Notes under the pieces: model-generated
The model's database searches: none
What the model was told of the DNA's origin: nothing
What the model saw: the letters and a program-made list of their open reading frames with translations, nothing else
In this document: positions 21,101 through 33,235 of the stretch, piece by piece
How positions within the stretch are numbered: the first letter of the stretch is position 1
Layout of the letters: each line of letters opens with the position of its first letter
NCBI GenBank assembly: GCA_029339195.1
Contig: JAPTJF010000043.1
Span: forward strand, 124,001-188,000
Origin: Micractinium sp. NFX-FRZ
Lineage: Eukaryota > Chlorophyta > Trebouxiophyceae > Chlorellales > Chlorellaceae
Direction: 5' to 3'
DNA length: 64,000 nucleotides
Program-made: the position numbers and the translations under genes

Positions 21101-23857
21101 TGGTGGCAACTTCCTGGCATTTGTGGGGCTCCAGGACGCAGGTGGGCGGGGCGGGTGGGAGAGCGGGCGGGGCGTGCGCTGGGATGCATGCCTGGGTGCT
21201 TGGTGCACGGCTGGAAGGGATGGGTGTATGGGTGTGTCATGATTGTGTGTGCATGGGGGGGAGCTTGCATATGGCGGGGCGCAGCAGCCGGATGGTGTGA
21301 CGCCACACTGCTTGCCGACCAGTGCCCAGGCCCGCCGCCGGCCTGCCTGCTTCCGGGGCTGCCTGCCATGCTTGCCTGCCTGCCTGGGCACATGGCAACC
21401 CTTGCGTGCCTGCCCGCATCCCCCTCCCCGCTGTGCAGGCACGGCTGGCACCAGCACTCAGACCTTCGCTTGCCCCAAGAGCGGCGACGTGATCCTGTCG
21501 ATCAACACGTTCCGCTACCTGGCGCCAGCTGTCAAGGATGCAGCCAGCCGCGTCACAGTGGGCTGCGGCCAGCCGCTGCCCTGCTCGCCGCCGCCCTCGC
21601 CCCCGTCTCCGCCCTCGCCCCTGCCGCCCACGCCGTTTGGCGAAGGCAGCAAGCGCCCCCCCCGGTGCGTCCCGTGGCCGGCCAGCTGCTGCGCTCTTGG
21701 CACGCGTGCTCGCATGTGCTTGCATGTCACTCATGTGCCTGGCATACCACCGCCCTTGATGCCTAACTCGGGCACCGGTGCAACCGCAGGCCGGCACAGC
21801 TGGCTTGGCTGAGGTGGCCGCCCCCCTCCCTCTGCCTCTGCCCCTGGCCCTGCGCTGCCGTCGCCTCACCCACCCACCCGCCCGCCCACTAATGCGCTGC
21901 AGCCCTCCGCCCCGGCCTCCCAGGCCGCCGCCGCCAACACCCCCGTCACCCTCGCCTATGCCCCCTCCCCCCCGGCCGGTCGTAAAGCCGCTCGAGCTAC
22001 GGTCTCCTCCGCCGCCCCCGCCGCGCCCCCGCCCGCCCCGCCCATCGCCGCCCACGTTGCAGCCTGGACAGCGGAGGCGTCCGCCGCCGCCCCGTCCAGC
22101 CCCGCCAATGAAGTCGGCCTCCGGGTGGGGAGACCCACACTTTGAGGTGTGTGGTCAGTCAGTATTCAATCAACTACATGTAGGGTCCAGGGAGCCAGCA
22201 GGGCTCACGGGGGGACAGCAGTGCCAGCTGTCCCGCAAGCCGTCACTGCCCCTGCGAACCAGGACCGCCCTGCAGCATGCAAGCCAGCAGGGGAACTGCC
22301 CGCACCCAGTCCAGCCAGTCTTGCCTCAGCTGAACCCGAGGCCCCGATGCCAGGCATGACCCAAGGTGCAGCGTGCCAGGCGCAGGCCTCCGCTGCAGTC
22401 GGCAGCCGCGCTTAGTGAACTGCTGCCCGCAGATTGCTTGCTTGGCGCAGCTTGATTCTGACAGCCCCTGCGCTGTTCCCCTCCAGCCTGGGGCTTGACT
22501 CTCGGGTGGCTCAGCTGCTGCTCACTGCTCTCTGCAAGCATGCTCTCCCACCGGATGGCATCTGCCTGCCCCGCCTCCCTCTGCCACTGAGTTTGTCTGT
22601 GCTTACGTGTGCGCCTGTGTGTGCTTCAGGACTTTGATGGGAAGAGGTTCCACTACCACGGCAAGCCGGGCACTTGGGGCCCGCTGTTCGCCGCCCCCAA
22701 GCACAAACTGAGCCTGAAAACAAGGGTGAGCAATGTGCTGTGCCTTGCTGTGCCTTGCCGTGCCGTGCTGCGCTGCGCAGTTCTGCGCTGCGCTGCACTG
22801 TGGCATGCCGCGCTGCGTGCGTTTGCGTGTCTCAGCCTCTCAGCCCAGCGCCGCCGTGCGGCTCCATCGCCCCCCTGCCCTGCAGTATGCGGAAGGCCGC
22901 ATCAAGGGCACCTCTTTCATGCGAGCCTTTGAGTTCTTCTACGGCACAACCCGAGTGACCGTGGAGCTGCTGCCGCCGCTGAGGGGCGGCGGCGCCTGGC
23001 GCATCAGCGGCACCGCCAACGGCCGCCCGCTCACGCCGGGCGTCGCCAGAGTGCAAGGCCTGAACATCGAACTCGTGATGGGGAAGCGCGGCGGGCACGG
23101 GAGGGTAGTTGTCGAGGCACCAGGTGCGGCTCTCCTCTCTTGTTGGGCACCTGGGCTGCCAGAGTGGCACACAGCAGCTGCTTGAGGCCGCACAGCGAGC
23201 GGCACCCAACGGAGGGAGGGGGCGGCCTGCTGTGCGTGCGCCCAGCGCGGGTGTCGGTTCCTTGGGTGGGCCGGCCTGCCAGGCCAGCAGCTGCCTGGGC
23301 CAGCCCGCCTTTGGCCTGCGCTTGGCAAGCGCCTGCTGCTCTCCCTGCGCCCTGCTGTGCACGCTTTGCCAGCCGGGTCCTGGCGTTCCACCCCCTTCCC
23401 AACTGCTCTGCTTGCTGTCCTGCTTGCTTGTCTTGCCTTGCTGGCAGGGGATGCTCTTACGGGCCCCTCCTGCAAGCTTCATACTGATCAGCGCGGCTCA
23501 ACAGCGGCGCCCCCACCCCCGTCATTCCTCTCACCCGCTGCGTGCACCAGCGCTCAATGCCGATTGCGTGTGTGCCCCGCCACGCGTGCAGGCTTCATCC
23601 GCGTCGTCATGATTCAAAAGTGGCGCCCCAACCGCAACGAGCAGGCCGACTTCTTGGACCTCAACATGTCGGTTGTGGGCAACCTGAAGCTTCCCGTGAC
23701 GGGCCTGCTGGGGCCCTCCTACGTCCATGCCATGAAGGCGCACGCAGAGGCGGTGGCGGCGGCAGCGCAAGCTGCCAGCGCGGCGGGGGCGGCGACGCAG
23801 CAGCAGGTGCAGCAGGTGCCGCTGTTCAGCGCAGCGGCGACGCTGCCAGACATCTAG
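16311..23857 (+). CDS. Secreted Pro-rich extracellular matrix protein with vWD-like domain, paralogue A
   Basis: Probable cell-wall or matrix glycoprotein. Eighteen exons sum to 889 aa; their starts are 16311, 16641, 16910, 17297, 17663, 18080, 18443, 18803, 19107, 19362, 19652, 20243, 21036, 21439, 21903, 22630, 22886 and 23592. Order of parts: signal peptide (hydrophobic LRAAGALVAAVLLCQTLAAA); module 1 with WRAQMILCGTSPC and FKCFYVC; a short Pro linker; module 2 with WPAQIMLCGTPP and YFNCLY, resembling module 1; a Ser-Pro-Pro-Pro tract; a Cys-containing Gly-rich region (ACACGYV to VTVGCGQPLPC); a second Pro/Arg-rich linker; then GWGDPHFEDFDGKRFHYHG, the hallmark of a von Willebrand D-type domain. 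The protein ends in an Ala/Gln-rich tail. Pro tracts of this kind are hydroxylated and glycosylated in volvocine and chlorellean wall proteins; binding partners are unknown. It shares exon order and phases with the gene at 25290. Confidence 0.82.
19655..19960 (+). repeat. Ser-Pro-Pro-Pro coding repeat of paralogue A
   Basis: One exon is almost wholly (SPPPP)n/(SPSPPPP)n codons, as in pherophorin-type hydroxyproline-rich rods. The complementary strand gives long Gly/Glu open frames, which are artefacts. Confidence 0.95.
20399..20565 (+). repeat. Exon-edge echo after the exon ending at 20424
   Basis: The exon end tccagctccgtctcaagcag-gctg with donor gtgagtggg is echoed at about 20530-20562 (tccagctcctcacctcaagc-agggtg followed by gtgagtgggg). 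The spacing is about 131 bases, and the copy keeps the donor. Confidence 0.75.
22730..22812 (+). repeat. TGTGC/CGTGC-rich intronic tract
   Basis: The intron between 22725 and 22886 is filled with tgctgtgccttgccgtgctgcgc-type units on the coding strand, like those at 816 and 40927. Confidence 0.7.
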
Positions 23858-25289
23858 GCTGGCATGCACCCTTGGCTGCCTGCCCCCCACCTCCCCTCTC
23901 CCTCGCTCCTCCCCCAATCTTTAAATATGCCCCGCATGTGGGCCGGACCCTCTGACCTTATTTCACCCGCTTGAGCTCACCCATGGAAGCGATTCTGGGT
24001 CGTTCCTCCACGCCGTCACCCCTGCCTGCCCCGGTTCCCCCTCACGCCATCACCTAACCCTGTCTGACCCTGGGCCCCCCTTCTCTTCGTCACCCCTGCC
24101 CCTCTCTTACTGGATCCCCCTCCCGGTCCTCCAGTTTTCTCTCTTTTACCTCTACCCTGCATCCTTTCAGTCTCCCTCCTCACTTTAGTGCCTCCCTATA
24201 TGCGCACCCCTCAATCACATGCGCCGAGGCCGGAGGTGACACTTCCTTTTCACTCGTGACACACGTGCACAGACACACACATACACACACACACAAACCT
24301 ACATACACACGCACACATGCACAAAAAGAATCCTACAACCCTTACTATTGACAGCCTTGCTCCGCGCTTCATCACATGCTTTGGCATAGCCCTTGGCACA
24401 CATTTTACAGCGCCTAACCGGACGCACATGCACAGTCGGCACATAAAGCACGCATCGTCGCGGTTACGTTTCTTGCACGCACCTCACCCTCGACTTGACT
24501 CAAATCAGCGCCTGTCGTCCCAGCGTGCCGCCCCTTGCCAGGCGGCGGTGCGGTGTGGCAACCGCAGGCCGCGGGGGCGCCAGCAGTGTGCGGTACATGC
24601 TAACGTACGTAAGCAGTTCACACGCACCTCCACCTGCCATGAGCGGCTGCAGCGGGGGCAGGGGCGCAAGCGAGCGTCCCGTTCAGGGATCCGACAGCGC
24701 CGGATGCTTGTGCCGGGCATGCATTGCAATTGCCGCATGGCACAGGCACCCTCATAAGTGAGCATCCAATCATGTGCAGCTGCACATGTGCATGCAGAGA
24801 TGCGAAGGATGCCTCGCGCTATATGAGATGCAGTTCACGACCCCAGAAACGGCTGTGTGGGGGCCGCTGGCTGGTGCTGCCGCTGCACGCGCCGCCCGGC
24901 CCGGCCTGGTAGTACCAGCACCAAACAGGGCGCAGGGTCAGCAGGGCGGACAGGCAGCGCGTAATTACTGTGCCTGCAACAACATTGACATACACATGTG
25001 GCTGCAGCTCGGGAACCTGAACGCGTCATGACGCCCCGTCTCCAACCGCCGCAGCTGCGAAGGTCCGTCCACGCCGCACGTCAGGAGGCATACGTGCATT
25101 GCCGCGGGCAGGCATGTTTAACGCTTAGGACGCCTCCTGCGCCATTTGAGGGATCCCCCAACTCCTGTGCGAGCCGGGAAGCACCTGCCGCCTGGTTGTC
25201 GCTTCGTCCCCAACGATCGGAGCAACAGCAGGCCACTTCAGGACCTGTGCTTCAAATAGAAGGGGCAGGCGGGTTTAAAGCAAGGCCTG
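23858..25289 (+). other. Intergenic between the tandem paralogues, with a CA-rich microsatellite
   Basis: No gene recognised. A C/T-rich stretch (23860-24240) is followed by a degenerate CA repeat at about 24258-24330. The remainder is unstructured to the eye up to the start of paralogue B. Confidence 0.6.
24258..24330 (+). repeat. CA-rich microsatellite
   Basis: The tract is built of acac units broken by single t, g or aa interruptions. Confidence 0.85.
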
Positions 25290-28200
25290 ATGGCGCCCTG
25301 CGCGAGCGGCGCCGGCTGCCGGCAACCCCCAGATGGGCGGCGCCTGGGGATGGCGGCGGCACTGCTCCTCATCCTCTCCGCCCCTGCAGCAGACGCCGCC
25401 CTGTGTAGCGAAGCTGGTCAAACGCCAATGTTTGGAACAGGGGTCACAACACTCGTGCCTGGCGTGCGCTCGCCTGACGGTAGGTGGGCGGGTGGGCGGG
25501 CGGTGGCGGACGGGCACCAGGGGTGGCGGCACCCTCCTCCCGACAGCGCCTGCCGCCCCTGCGCTGCCGTGTGGCGCAGCAGTAACGGTCGGCTGCACAC
25601 TGCGTCCAGGAATGCAAGACCGACCTGAGGCGAACTCCCCTTGTCGCCGCAGCCAACCCACGAGCGGCACTAGCACGCGCCCACCCACCCACTGTGCACC
25701 CGGCTGCCTGCCCGGCTCCCCCTCACCCGTAACCACATTGATTCTTTATTGTGTGTGCAGGTAAATTCCGTCCCACATTCGACAACGCCTTTTCCTTGTA
25801 TTCCGTGTGCACAATGTCGGGTGGCGGCGCCTCCACCGCCGCCAACCGCTGGCGCGCGCAAATCTATCTGTGCGGCACCACCCCCTGCAACAACGCCAAC
25901 CTGCCCGCCTTTGCACAGCTGGAAAGCACCAGCTGCGGCGGCAACATCACCTCCCACTGCACCATGGTGCCGGCAGGTGGGTGGCCAGGGCCTGGGTCGC
26001 ATGGCGCAGCTGGCAAGCAGCTGCACCTTCCTGCCTGTTGGGAAGGTGTGCTGCTGCCCCGCTGGGGGGGCCGCACTCAACCGCCTTCCAATCGCCCACA
26101 GGCTTGCCGAGAGGACATGCTGTGGTCCAACGTGGCCAGGAAGTCCCATAGAGTGGATGCCCCAACGCCACTACAGTGCACCCTCGACCCCACCCCTCAC
26201 AGCCTGCCCGCCGCCCGCCCGCCCGGCACCGCCTGCGTGCAGGCGCCGTCAACTACACGCGCTCCGACGCCGGCACCTGGCAGTACAACGTGGGGTTCAG
26301 GAACGTGGTGAAGAGCGCCTGGAAGGTGGGTGGCTGGCTGGCTGGCTGGGTGTCCGTGAGCGGCTGGACGGGCGTGCGCCTGGGTGGATGGAGGACCAGC
26401 GCAGCGGAGGTGGCCCGTCTGGCGGTGGCGCCTCTTGGACACATGGCGGCAGCAGCCTCGGCAACAGATGCTGTGCCCAGGGTTCCCCAGGCATGCCTTC
26501 CCTCTGCCTGGGGCGTGCCTGCTGCTCATATGGTTCGCTCACGAGGCGCCGACCCCGTGCCCCCAGCGCAGGGCGCCACGACCTTTTACTACGTGAAATG
26601 CTTCTACCTCTGCAACGGGAGTGTGGCGCTGGCACAGGAGCGAGCCGCTGCCAGCTTCACACTGGTGAGAGAGGCTGCGGGGCGAGCAAAGGCCCCCTGC
26701 CGCTGCCGCACGCTGAACCCTAGCAGCACCTTGGGCTGCCCGCTTGTTGAGCCGACTGAAGCACGGGGCGTGGCAGGCGGCTGCATGGCCCACGTGACAC
26801 TGCATGTCACCCTGCCCCGCAGGACGCGCCTATGCCGGGGCCGCCTCCCCCCTCTCCACCGCCCTCCCCACCCTCCCCCTCGCCCCCGCCCCCCATGGCT
26901 GGTTTCTACGGGGCAGCCACGGCATCCATCAACTCCCCTTTGAAGGATCAGAACCTCGGCATCATTTTTGCACCTCCCTCGAATGTCGTCCCGGTGAGTG
27001 GGGCGTCAGGTGGGCGGGCGAGGTGGGCACGGCGGCGGCAGCAGGAGCCACGGGATGGGCACGCATGCGGCTGGCAGTCTGGGGCCCAATGATGATGCCG
27101 CACAGTGCTGCAGCATGGGTGATGGGTTCCAAATGCTGCCAGGGACTGCCACAGGCGGGGCCTTGCTCCTGAAGGCCTGTGCCCGCTCAACTTCCACCGC
27201 TTGGCCTCCCCTGCCGCAGGTCACCGCCACCTGCCGCGTGGCGGGGCAGTACGCTTTGGTGGAGGCTGACAACTGGCCCGCACAGGTGGGAGCTGGCGGG
27301 GGAGTGCCACACTCGTGCTGGTGGGGGGTCACAACAGCGGACATGCCTCCACATTGGGAGCCGTCTGCGGACCTGCAGACCCACACACCGCCCACGGGGA
27401 CACACACGCACGCACGCACACAAACGCGCACGGCTTTTGGTGCGGTTTCGGGGCCGCCCCCGCTCCTTGCGGGGGCGGCGCGACCTAGTACCTGACCTAG
27501 TACCACACACAAACACACGTGCTGCACCCACCCACCGCCCCCTGCCTGCAGGTCCTCATTTGTGGGGACCCCCCTGGCTCCAACACATGCGTCAACACAG
27601 ACTATGATGTCTCCGTGCCCGTCTTGACCCCAGGTGGGAACAGGGCTGCAGCACTGAGCCGGCGGCGTCGTTTGCACACAGGTTCTGCCAGCGCCGACGG
27701 AGGACCCGAGAGACAGCCTGCCACAGCACCCCAGAGCCCCAGCCCCATCTGCATACGAACACATCTCTGCCCGAACCCCTCCCTGCCTGCCCCTGCAGAC
27801 AGCGTGGCATATGATGGGACTGAGTATGTGGGTGAGTGGCCTCCCATGGCCCCGGGAGAGCAATGCTGTCGGGCCTGCTGTAATGGCAAGAGGCCTCCGG
27901 TGGGGTGGCAAAAGGGCTCCAAAACAGCGTGGGCGCCTGCCCCTCAACGATCGCCCTGTGAACCCCACACCTCTCCCCTCCAACCTTCCCTCCCTGTGCA
28001 GCCACCTACTCTTTCGACCTGATCGACGCACTGATGGGACTGCTGCCCATCACCTACCGATATTTCACGTGCCTGTACGCGGATCCCCTCACCGGCACGG
28101 CCAAGCGGGCGGGCGCTTCGCTGGATGTGGTGAGCACGGGAGGCGGCGGGAGGTGCTGGGCTGCGCTGTGTGCGCATGACAGGCACAGCACGCGTGGCGT

Positions 28201-31200
28201 ATTGCACGTACGTCAGGCTGGGTTCCAGGGATGATGAGCCGACCATCACCTCCGGGGCAAGCAGCCCATGCCCTCCTGCTGAGCTCCTATGCTCCCGCCT
28301 CGCCCTCACCCGCAGATCGTGGCATTCCCACCGCCGTCGCCTCCACCCTCGCCCCCTCCGCCGTCCCCGCCGCCGCCATCTCCTCCGCCGCCATCCCCAT
28401 CACCCCCGCCCCCGCCCTCTCCATCACCTCCCCCACCGCCCTCACCCCCTCCACCTTCCCCTTCTCCTCCTCCCCCCTCCCCCTCTCCCCCACCCCCTCC
28501 TTCTCCCTCCCCTCCCCCGCCGCCCTCTCCTCCTCCACCCTCGCCCTCACCTCCTCCTCCCTCCCCATCACCCCCACCGCCTCCCTCCCCCTCCCCTCCC
28601 CCGCCTTTTCCGTCTCCTCCTCCCCCTCCCTCTCCATCCCCCCCACCACCTTGGCCGTCTCCCCCACCACCACCCTCCCCATCCCCGCCGCCTCCTTCCC
28701 CCTCCCCACCGCCTCCGTCACCACCCCCGCCATACCTCGCATTCGGTAAGCCCTCACTAACTGGCCCAGGCAGCCTCCTTTGCGCACTCCTGCTGACCCC
28801 TGCACCTCTTGGAGTGCCGCCTTGGCCCGGCCCCTCATGTGCCGCACCCACCCCTCCATCTCTTGCCCCCCCACCTTTCCACACGCAGATGCCGCGGGCG
28901 GCTCCACTGCCTGCACCTGTGGCTATGTGCTGGGGCTGGAGGTGGGCATGATCCGTGTGAATGGAACGACGTATGTGTCCACTGTGGGCGTGCGCTGCAG
29001 CAGCGGAGAGTTCATTCCCGACCCGGCGGCCGCCTCCATCACCCCCGCCTCCACAGAGATCAGCAGAGTGGTGAGCAGCGGCGGGAGGGAGGTGGGGTGA
29101 ATGCAGGAGGGGAGGGCTGCTTGGATGGGGACTGTTTGGGCGCGCAGGGGTCGGCAGAGTTGTGGTTGTGGGTGGGGCAGGGGGGTGGCGTGTTGTTTCG
29201 CCCTGTGGTCCGTAAAGCAGCCAAGAATGGGCGGCGTCACGCGGACGAGAGGAGCGGCTGCCTTCCGTGCCTCCGCTGCCACCCAAGATGGCGCCAGAGA
29301 GGCGACCCACGCTTGAACCTGCCCGCCCGCGCCGTGCCACTCCCCGCGTTGCGCAGTGCGTGCGCCAGGCCGCCACCGGTGGCTGCACCTCCCTCTCCGG
29401 CAATGTCACCGGCGTGGGCCCTGCAGGCAGCCTGCTGGCCGTCGTGGGCGTGCAGGATGCAGGTGGGCAGCTTTCCACCACTCTGCCTCACAATGCATCA
29501 CCATCCACTCCTCCGCGTCAGGCACATGCAGACTGTGCCTTTCTCCCGCCTGCCTGCCTGCCTGCCTGCCTGCTCAGCTGTCCTGCCTGCCTGTTCCCCT
29601 GGGCTGCATGCTCTCCCCCTACCTAATGTGCGCAATGTTGCCTGCGTGCAGGCGGTGAGGGCAGCACCACACAGACCGCCTCCTGCCCCCCCGCCAGCGG
29701 TGTCATCGTGTCGGTCAACACAGTGCGCTTCCTCACCCCGAGCTTACGCAACGTGGCAGGCGGTGTGAGCGTGGGGTGCGGCCAGCCGCGCCCCTGCTCA
29801 CCCCCGCCCCCGCCCCCCTCGCCCCCGCCCCTGCCCGCACCGGTGGCTTTGGCCAGAACCCTCAGGTGCGTAGCTGCATCGCTGTTGCCAGCTGTCCACT
29901 TCGTTCAGCGCCACCGGCGCTGCACTGGCTTCTTGTGCTTGTGCTTGGCCTGTGTTTGGCCAGCTGCTGCAGGTGCCCCCCCACATGCATGCTCCTGGGT
30001 TGAACTCATGTTCCAAGCTGCCTGCACGCTACCCACCGGTGCCCCGCCACATGCGTACGCTGCAGCCCTCCCCCGTCTCCCCGCCGTCTACCGCCACCTG
30101 TACCTTTCGCCGCCGGGCGTGGCAGGTCCCCTCCCCCCCGCCCCCGCCCCCCGCCCCCCTCCCCGATCCACCAGGCCCACGGCTGGGGCGACCCACACTT
30201 CCTGGTGAGGACACCCCCCTCGCTCGAGGGCACAGCAGGCATTCCAGGCTGCTGCTGTCGCCTGTGCGTGTGCGCTGACAGAGCCACACTGTGCGCTCGC
30301 GGGTGGGGCGGCAGGCTGCTGCTGCCTGATGGTGGGCTCGTGGGCCTGTGGAATGATGGCAGCTGCGGCGGTGCCACGGGCCGCCTCGCCACGAGTGGAG
30401 GCCTTCACTTGCCTGCCTTCTGCCCCTTGCGCTCCTGCTGTGTTGCCTGCAGGGCTTTGACGACTCCCGCTTTGACTACCACGGCGCCCCGGGCACGTGG
30501 AAGGAGCTGCTGGGCGTGCGCAAGCTGCAGCTCAGCCTGCTCACAGGGGTGAGCAGCAAGCCCACAACCGGCGCAGGGCGGGAGCTGGCAGCCACACAGG
30601 CAGCGCGGGCGGGCGCCTGGCCCTGCGCAGCTTGCCGCACTGGAGCGGATGCGGCTCGCGTGCGAGCCATGCCAGCTTCCCAGGCCAGGCCCTGCATCTG
30701 CTCTCCCGCCCGCCTGCCTGCCTGCCTGTCTTCTTGGCCAGCAACTTACCCGCCCACCCGCCACCCGCCTGCCCCCTGCCCACCCCGCCTGCAGTTTGGG
30801 GCTGGCGCCCGCATCGCTGGCACCACTTTCATGCGGCGGTTCGAGGTCAAGTATGGGACGATCCAGATTGACGTGGACCTCCTGCCCCCCACGGCCCGCC
30901 TGCCGGGCATCTGGCAGATGACGGGAGTTGTCGCCGGCAAGCCGCTCAGGGCGGGCACCGTGCAGCTGCCTCGCGCTGTGAAAGTCACGTACGTGCCGCC
31001 GCGCATCGGCGGGCACGGCAGCGTGGAAATCGTGGCAGGTGCGCAGCTGCCTGGGATATGGGGCAAGGGCTGGCGGTGGGCCGGCTGGCAGTGCGGGCGT
31101 GCATGCATGCCACTGCTGCCCTGCCCTGGTGGCAGAGCTGGCAGCGCCAACCGGTGGGCTCAATCGACCAGTTACATGCTGGTTCCACATGGAGCCAGCA

Positions 31201-31698
31201 GCAGTCTCATGGGACTGGTGTGTGTGGGAGGGGGAGCGCACTGCGTACCTGTGCACACATTGAGCTGGCCGGGGATGACCATGTGCTGCTGCCCTTCCAA
31301 CCAACTTGTGCACTGCTGCTACCAGCCAGCCAGCACCGCCTCCCCTGCCCACCACCCTCATTATGCCCCCTCCCCACTGCCCCTGCTGCCATTATTGCTG
31401 CTGCCGTTCCTACTCAACCCCACAACGTCTCCACTCACATGCCCGCACCCTTTCATCCCATGCAGGCGACTTTCTGCGTGTCGTCATCATCCAGAAGTGG
31501 CGCCACAACCGGGTTGAGCTGGCCGACTTTCTGGACGTCAACATCGCCGTTACGGGCACGCTGCCCATGCCCGTGACCGGCCTGTTGGCCCCCTCCTACC
31601 TCAAGGCAGTCAAGGCGGTGGCAAGAAGGACGGCCCGCGGAGGCGCCAGCGTGGCGTCGGCGACCGTGTTCAAGGCGGGGGTGGTGGGCGGCAAGTGA
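25290..31698 (+). CDS. Secreted Pro-rich extracellular matrix protein with vWD-like domain, paralogue B
   Basis: Tandem copy of the gene at 16311. Seventeen exons start at 25290, 25761, 26243, 26572, 26823, 27220, 27552, 27799, 28002, 28316, 28889, 29357, 29652, 30126, 30453, 30795 and 31466 (881 aa). The ATG at 25350 gives a cleaner signal peptide (MAAALLLILSAPAADA) and may be the true start. Module 1 has WRAQIYLCGTTPC and VKCFYLC. Module 2 has WPAQVLICGDPPG and YFTCLY. After the long Ser-Pro tract come CTCGYVLGLEVG, VSVGCGQPRPC and a short Pro linker, then GWGDPHFLGFDDSRFDYHG. The end matches paralogue A (VVIIQKWRHNRVELADFLDV) but has a shorter basic tail. The Pro linker exon at 30126 is the least certain; it keeps frame and phase but is short and repetitive. 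Confidence 0.8.
28325..28735 (+). repeat. Ser-Pro-Pro-Pro coding repeat of paralogue B
   Basis: The exon 28316-28745 encodes an almost pure Ser-Pro-Pro(-Pro) rod, about 100 bases longer than the matching exon of paralogue A. Such repeats expand and contract readily. Confidence 0.95.
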
Positions 31699-33235
31699 GG
31701 GCAGGGCCGGCCGCCATGCTCACGACACCTCAGCCGCACACCCACGGGTGCAAGCAACCTGCCGTAGACAGCGTAGGTAGCTTGGGCACCCATACACCCC
31801 CCAAGGCAGCTTAAATAGCTTGGGCACACACACATTCCCGTACTAAGAAGGGTGCACGGGCAGCTTTACACATCCTCACACCATTCGCCATTGATTTAAT
31901 CCAACCGCTGCCATACATGCGCTCCCCGCTTGCCTCTTGCTTCACCTCAGCTCCCTCCTGCTGTTGCTCTCCATCCCTCCACGCCTAACATGAGCCACGT
32001 GTACCTTCCAGTCAGTTGCTGGTTGTCCAAACGCACGGCGCACCGCGCTCCCCCCCTTTGTGCCTCCGTCACCCTCGTTGCATCCTTACCCCCTAGGGCG
32101 GAGTGCCCATGATAGTATGCATGATAGTACCCATCCTTTCAGGAAGCTGCCACTCATCCGCCCCATCCATCACGTCAACCACGTGCCCATGCACCATCCC
32201 ACTTCTTTCTAACACTCAAAGCGAGCATTCAGGATCCTATCGGGAGATGGGTGGACAGTGCAGGCAGGCAAGCGGGCCCAGCTGCAGTGCCTCCTCATGC
32301 ACCAATGGCTCCTTGCGTGTCATGCAAGAACAGGTCGCAACAGCATGCAACCGCTGCCTCAGCCCGACCTTCTCTCCCTGCTCTGCTGTCCTGAGTTTTG
32401 CATGCAAGGTGTCTGCGCATACATTTACAACGTTCTCGTCGCATGATCAGGAGAGAAGATGCGTCACAGCATGGGGCACATCACACCGACGGACGCTCCG
32501 GGCCCTGGCTTCCAAGGCGCAGGCGGGGGTCGGGTGGGCAGGCGCCGGCAGTCAGAGGCGCGGCCGGCCGGCAAAGGTGGTGGGCAAGGGAGAGGGGAGC
32601 GGGAGTCGGGAACATGGGAGGGGGGAATCAGACGCTCAAAGGGTCAACTGTCAGTATGGCGGGGTGACAGCGGGAGAGTAAGGGGAGAGAGTGAGGAAGG
32701 AGGGGAGGCATACAAGCGCAACTTCAGGCAGTGCGGGGGAGGGGCAATGATGTGGGAGCGGCAGTGGGCTCTGGTGGGATGCCTTAAATGAAGTGTACCA
32801 TTCGGGAGAGCACCCTACTAGTCTTGGAAATGTGCAGTGAAGGTGGGGCGGGTGCGGCTGATCTGGCTAAGGAGCAAGGGTAGAGAGAGGACTTCCGGCT
32901 ACCTACAGAGGGCTGCGAGAGAGCGCAGCGAGATCACAAGCCGACGGGCGAGGGGGGAAAAAGAGGAGCCAGCAGGGCTGAAATGAATGGGGCACCGACT
33001 GCGCCACCCACGGACGTGGGAGACGGCTGGCTGCTGCTGCTGCTGCTGCAAAACTAACTGTTTGTCACATGCTGCCTGGCACACGCCCTCTGGCTGCTAG
33101 ACCCTGTTGATGCGCCCGATTCAATATGGCGCACGCCCAGGGCCACGCAGGGTGCAAGGGGCCTTCGGCTGGCGGGCTGCTGCTGCTGCTGCTGCCACCG
33201 CCGCCCGCCTGCGCAAGGTGGGCTCTGGTGGGGCC
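31699..33235. other. Convergent intergenic region between paralogue B and CDC14
   Basis: Both neighbours end here, so it should hold two 3' untranslated regions. A short direct repeat (gtagcttgggcac / atagcttgggcac) lies near 31773 and 31815. CTG/GCT runs are at about 33030-33048 and 33176-33195. No gene recognised. Confidence 0.6.

Noticed and set aside
28306..29481. 391-codon minus-strand frame rich in Gly-Gly-Gly-Glu-Gly
   Set aside because: Antisense of the Ser-Pro-Pro exon of paralogue B, crossing true introns and exons on the plus strand.
30405..31361. 318-codon minus-strand open frame
   Set aside because: It overlaps the vWD-like exons of paralogue B, whose plus-strand frame has clear conserved motifs; the minus frame resembles nothing.
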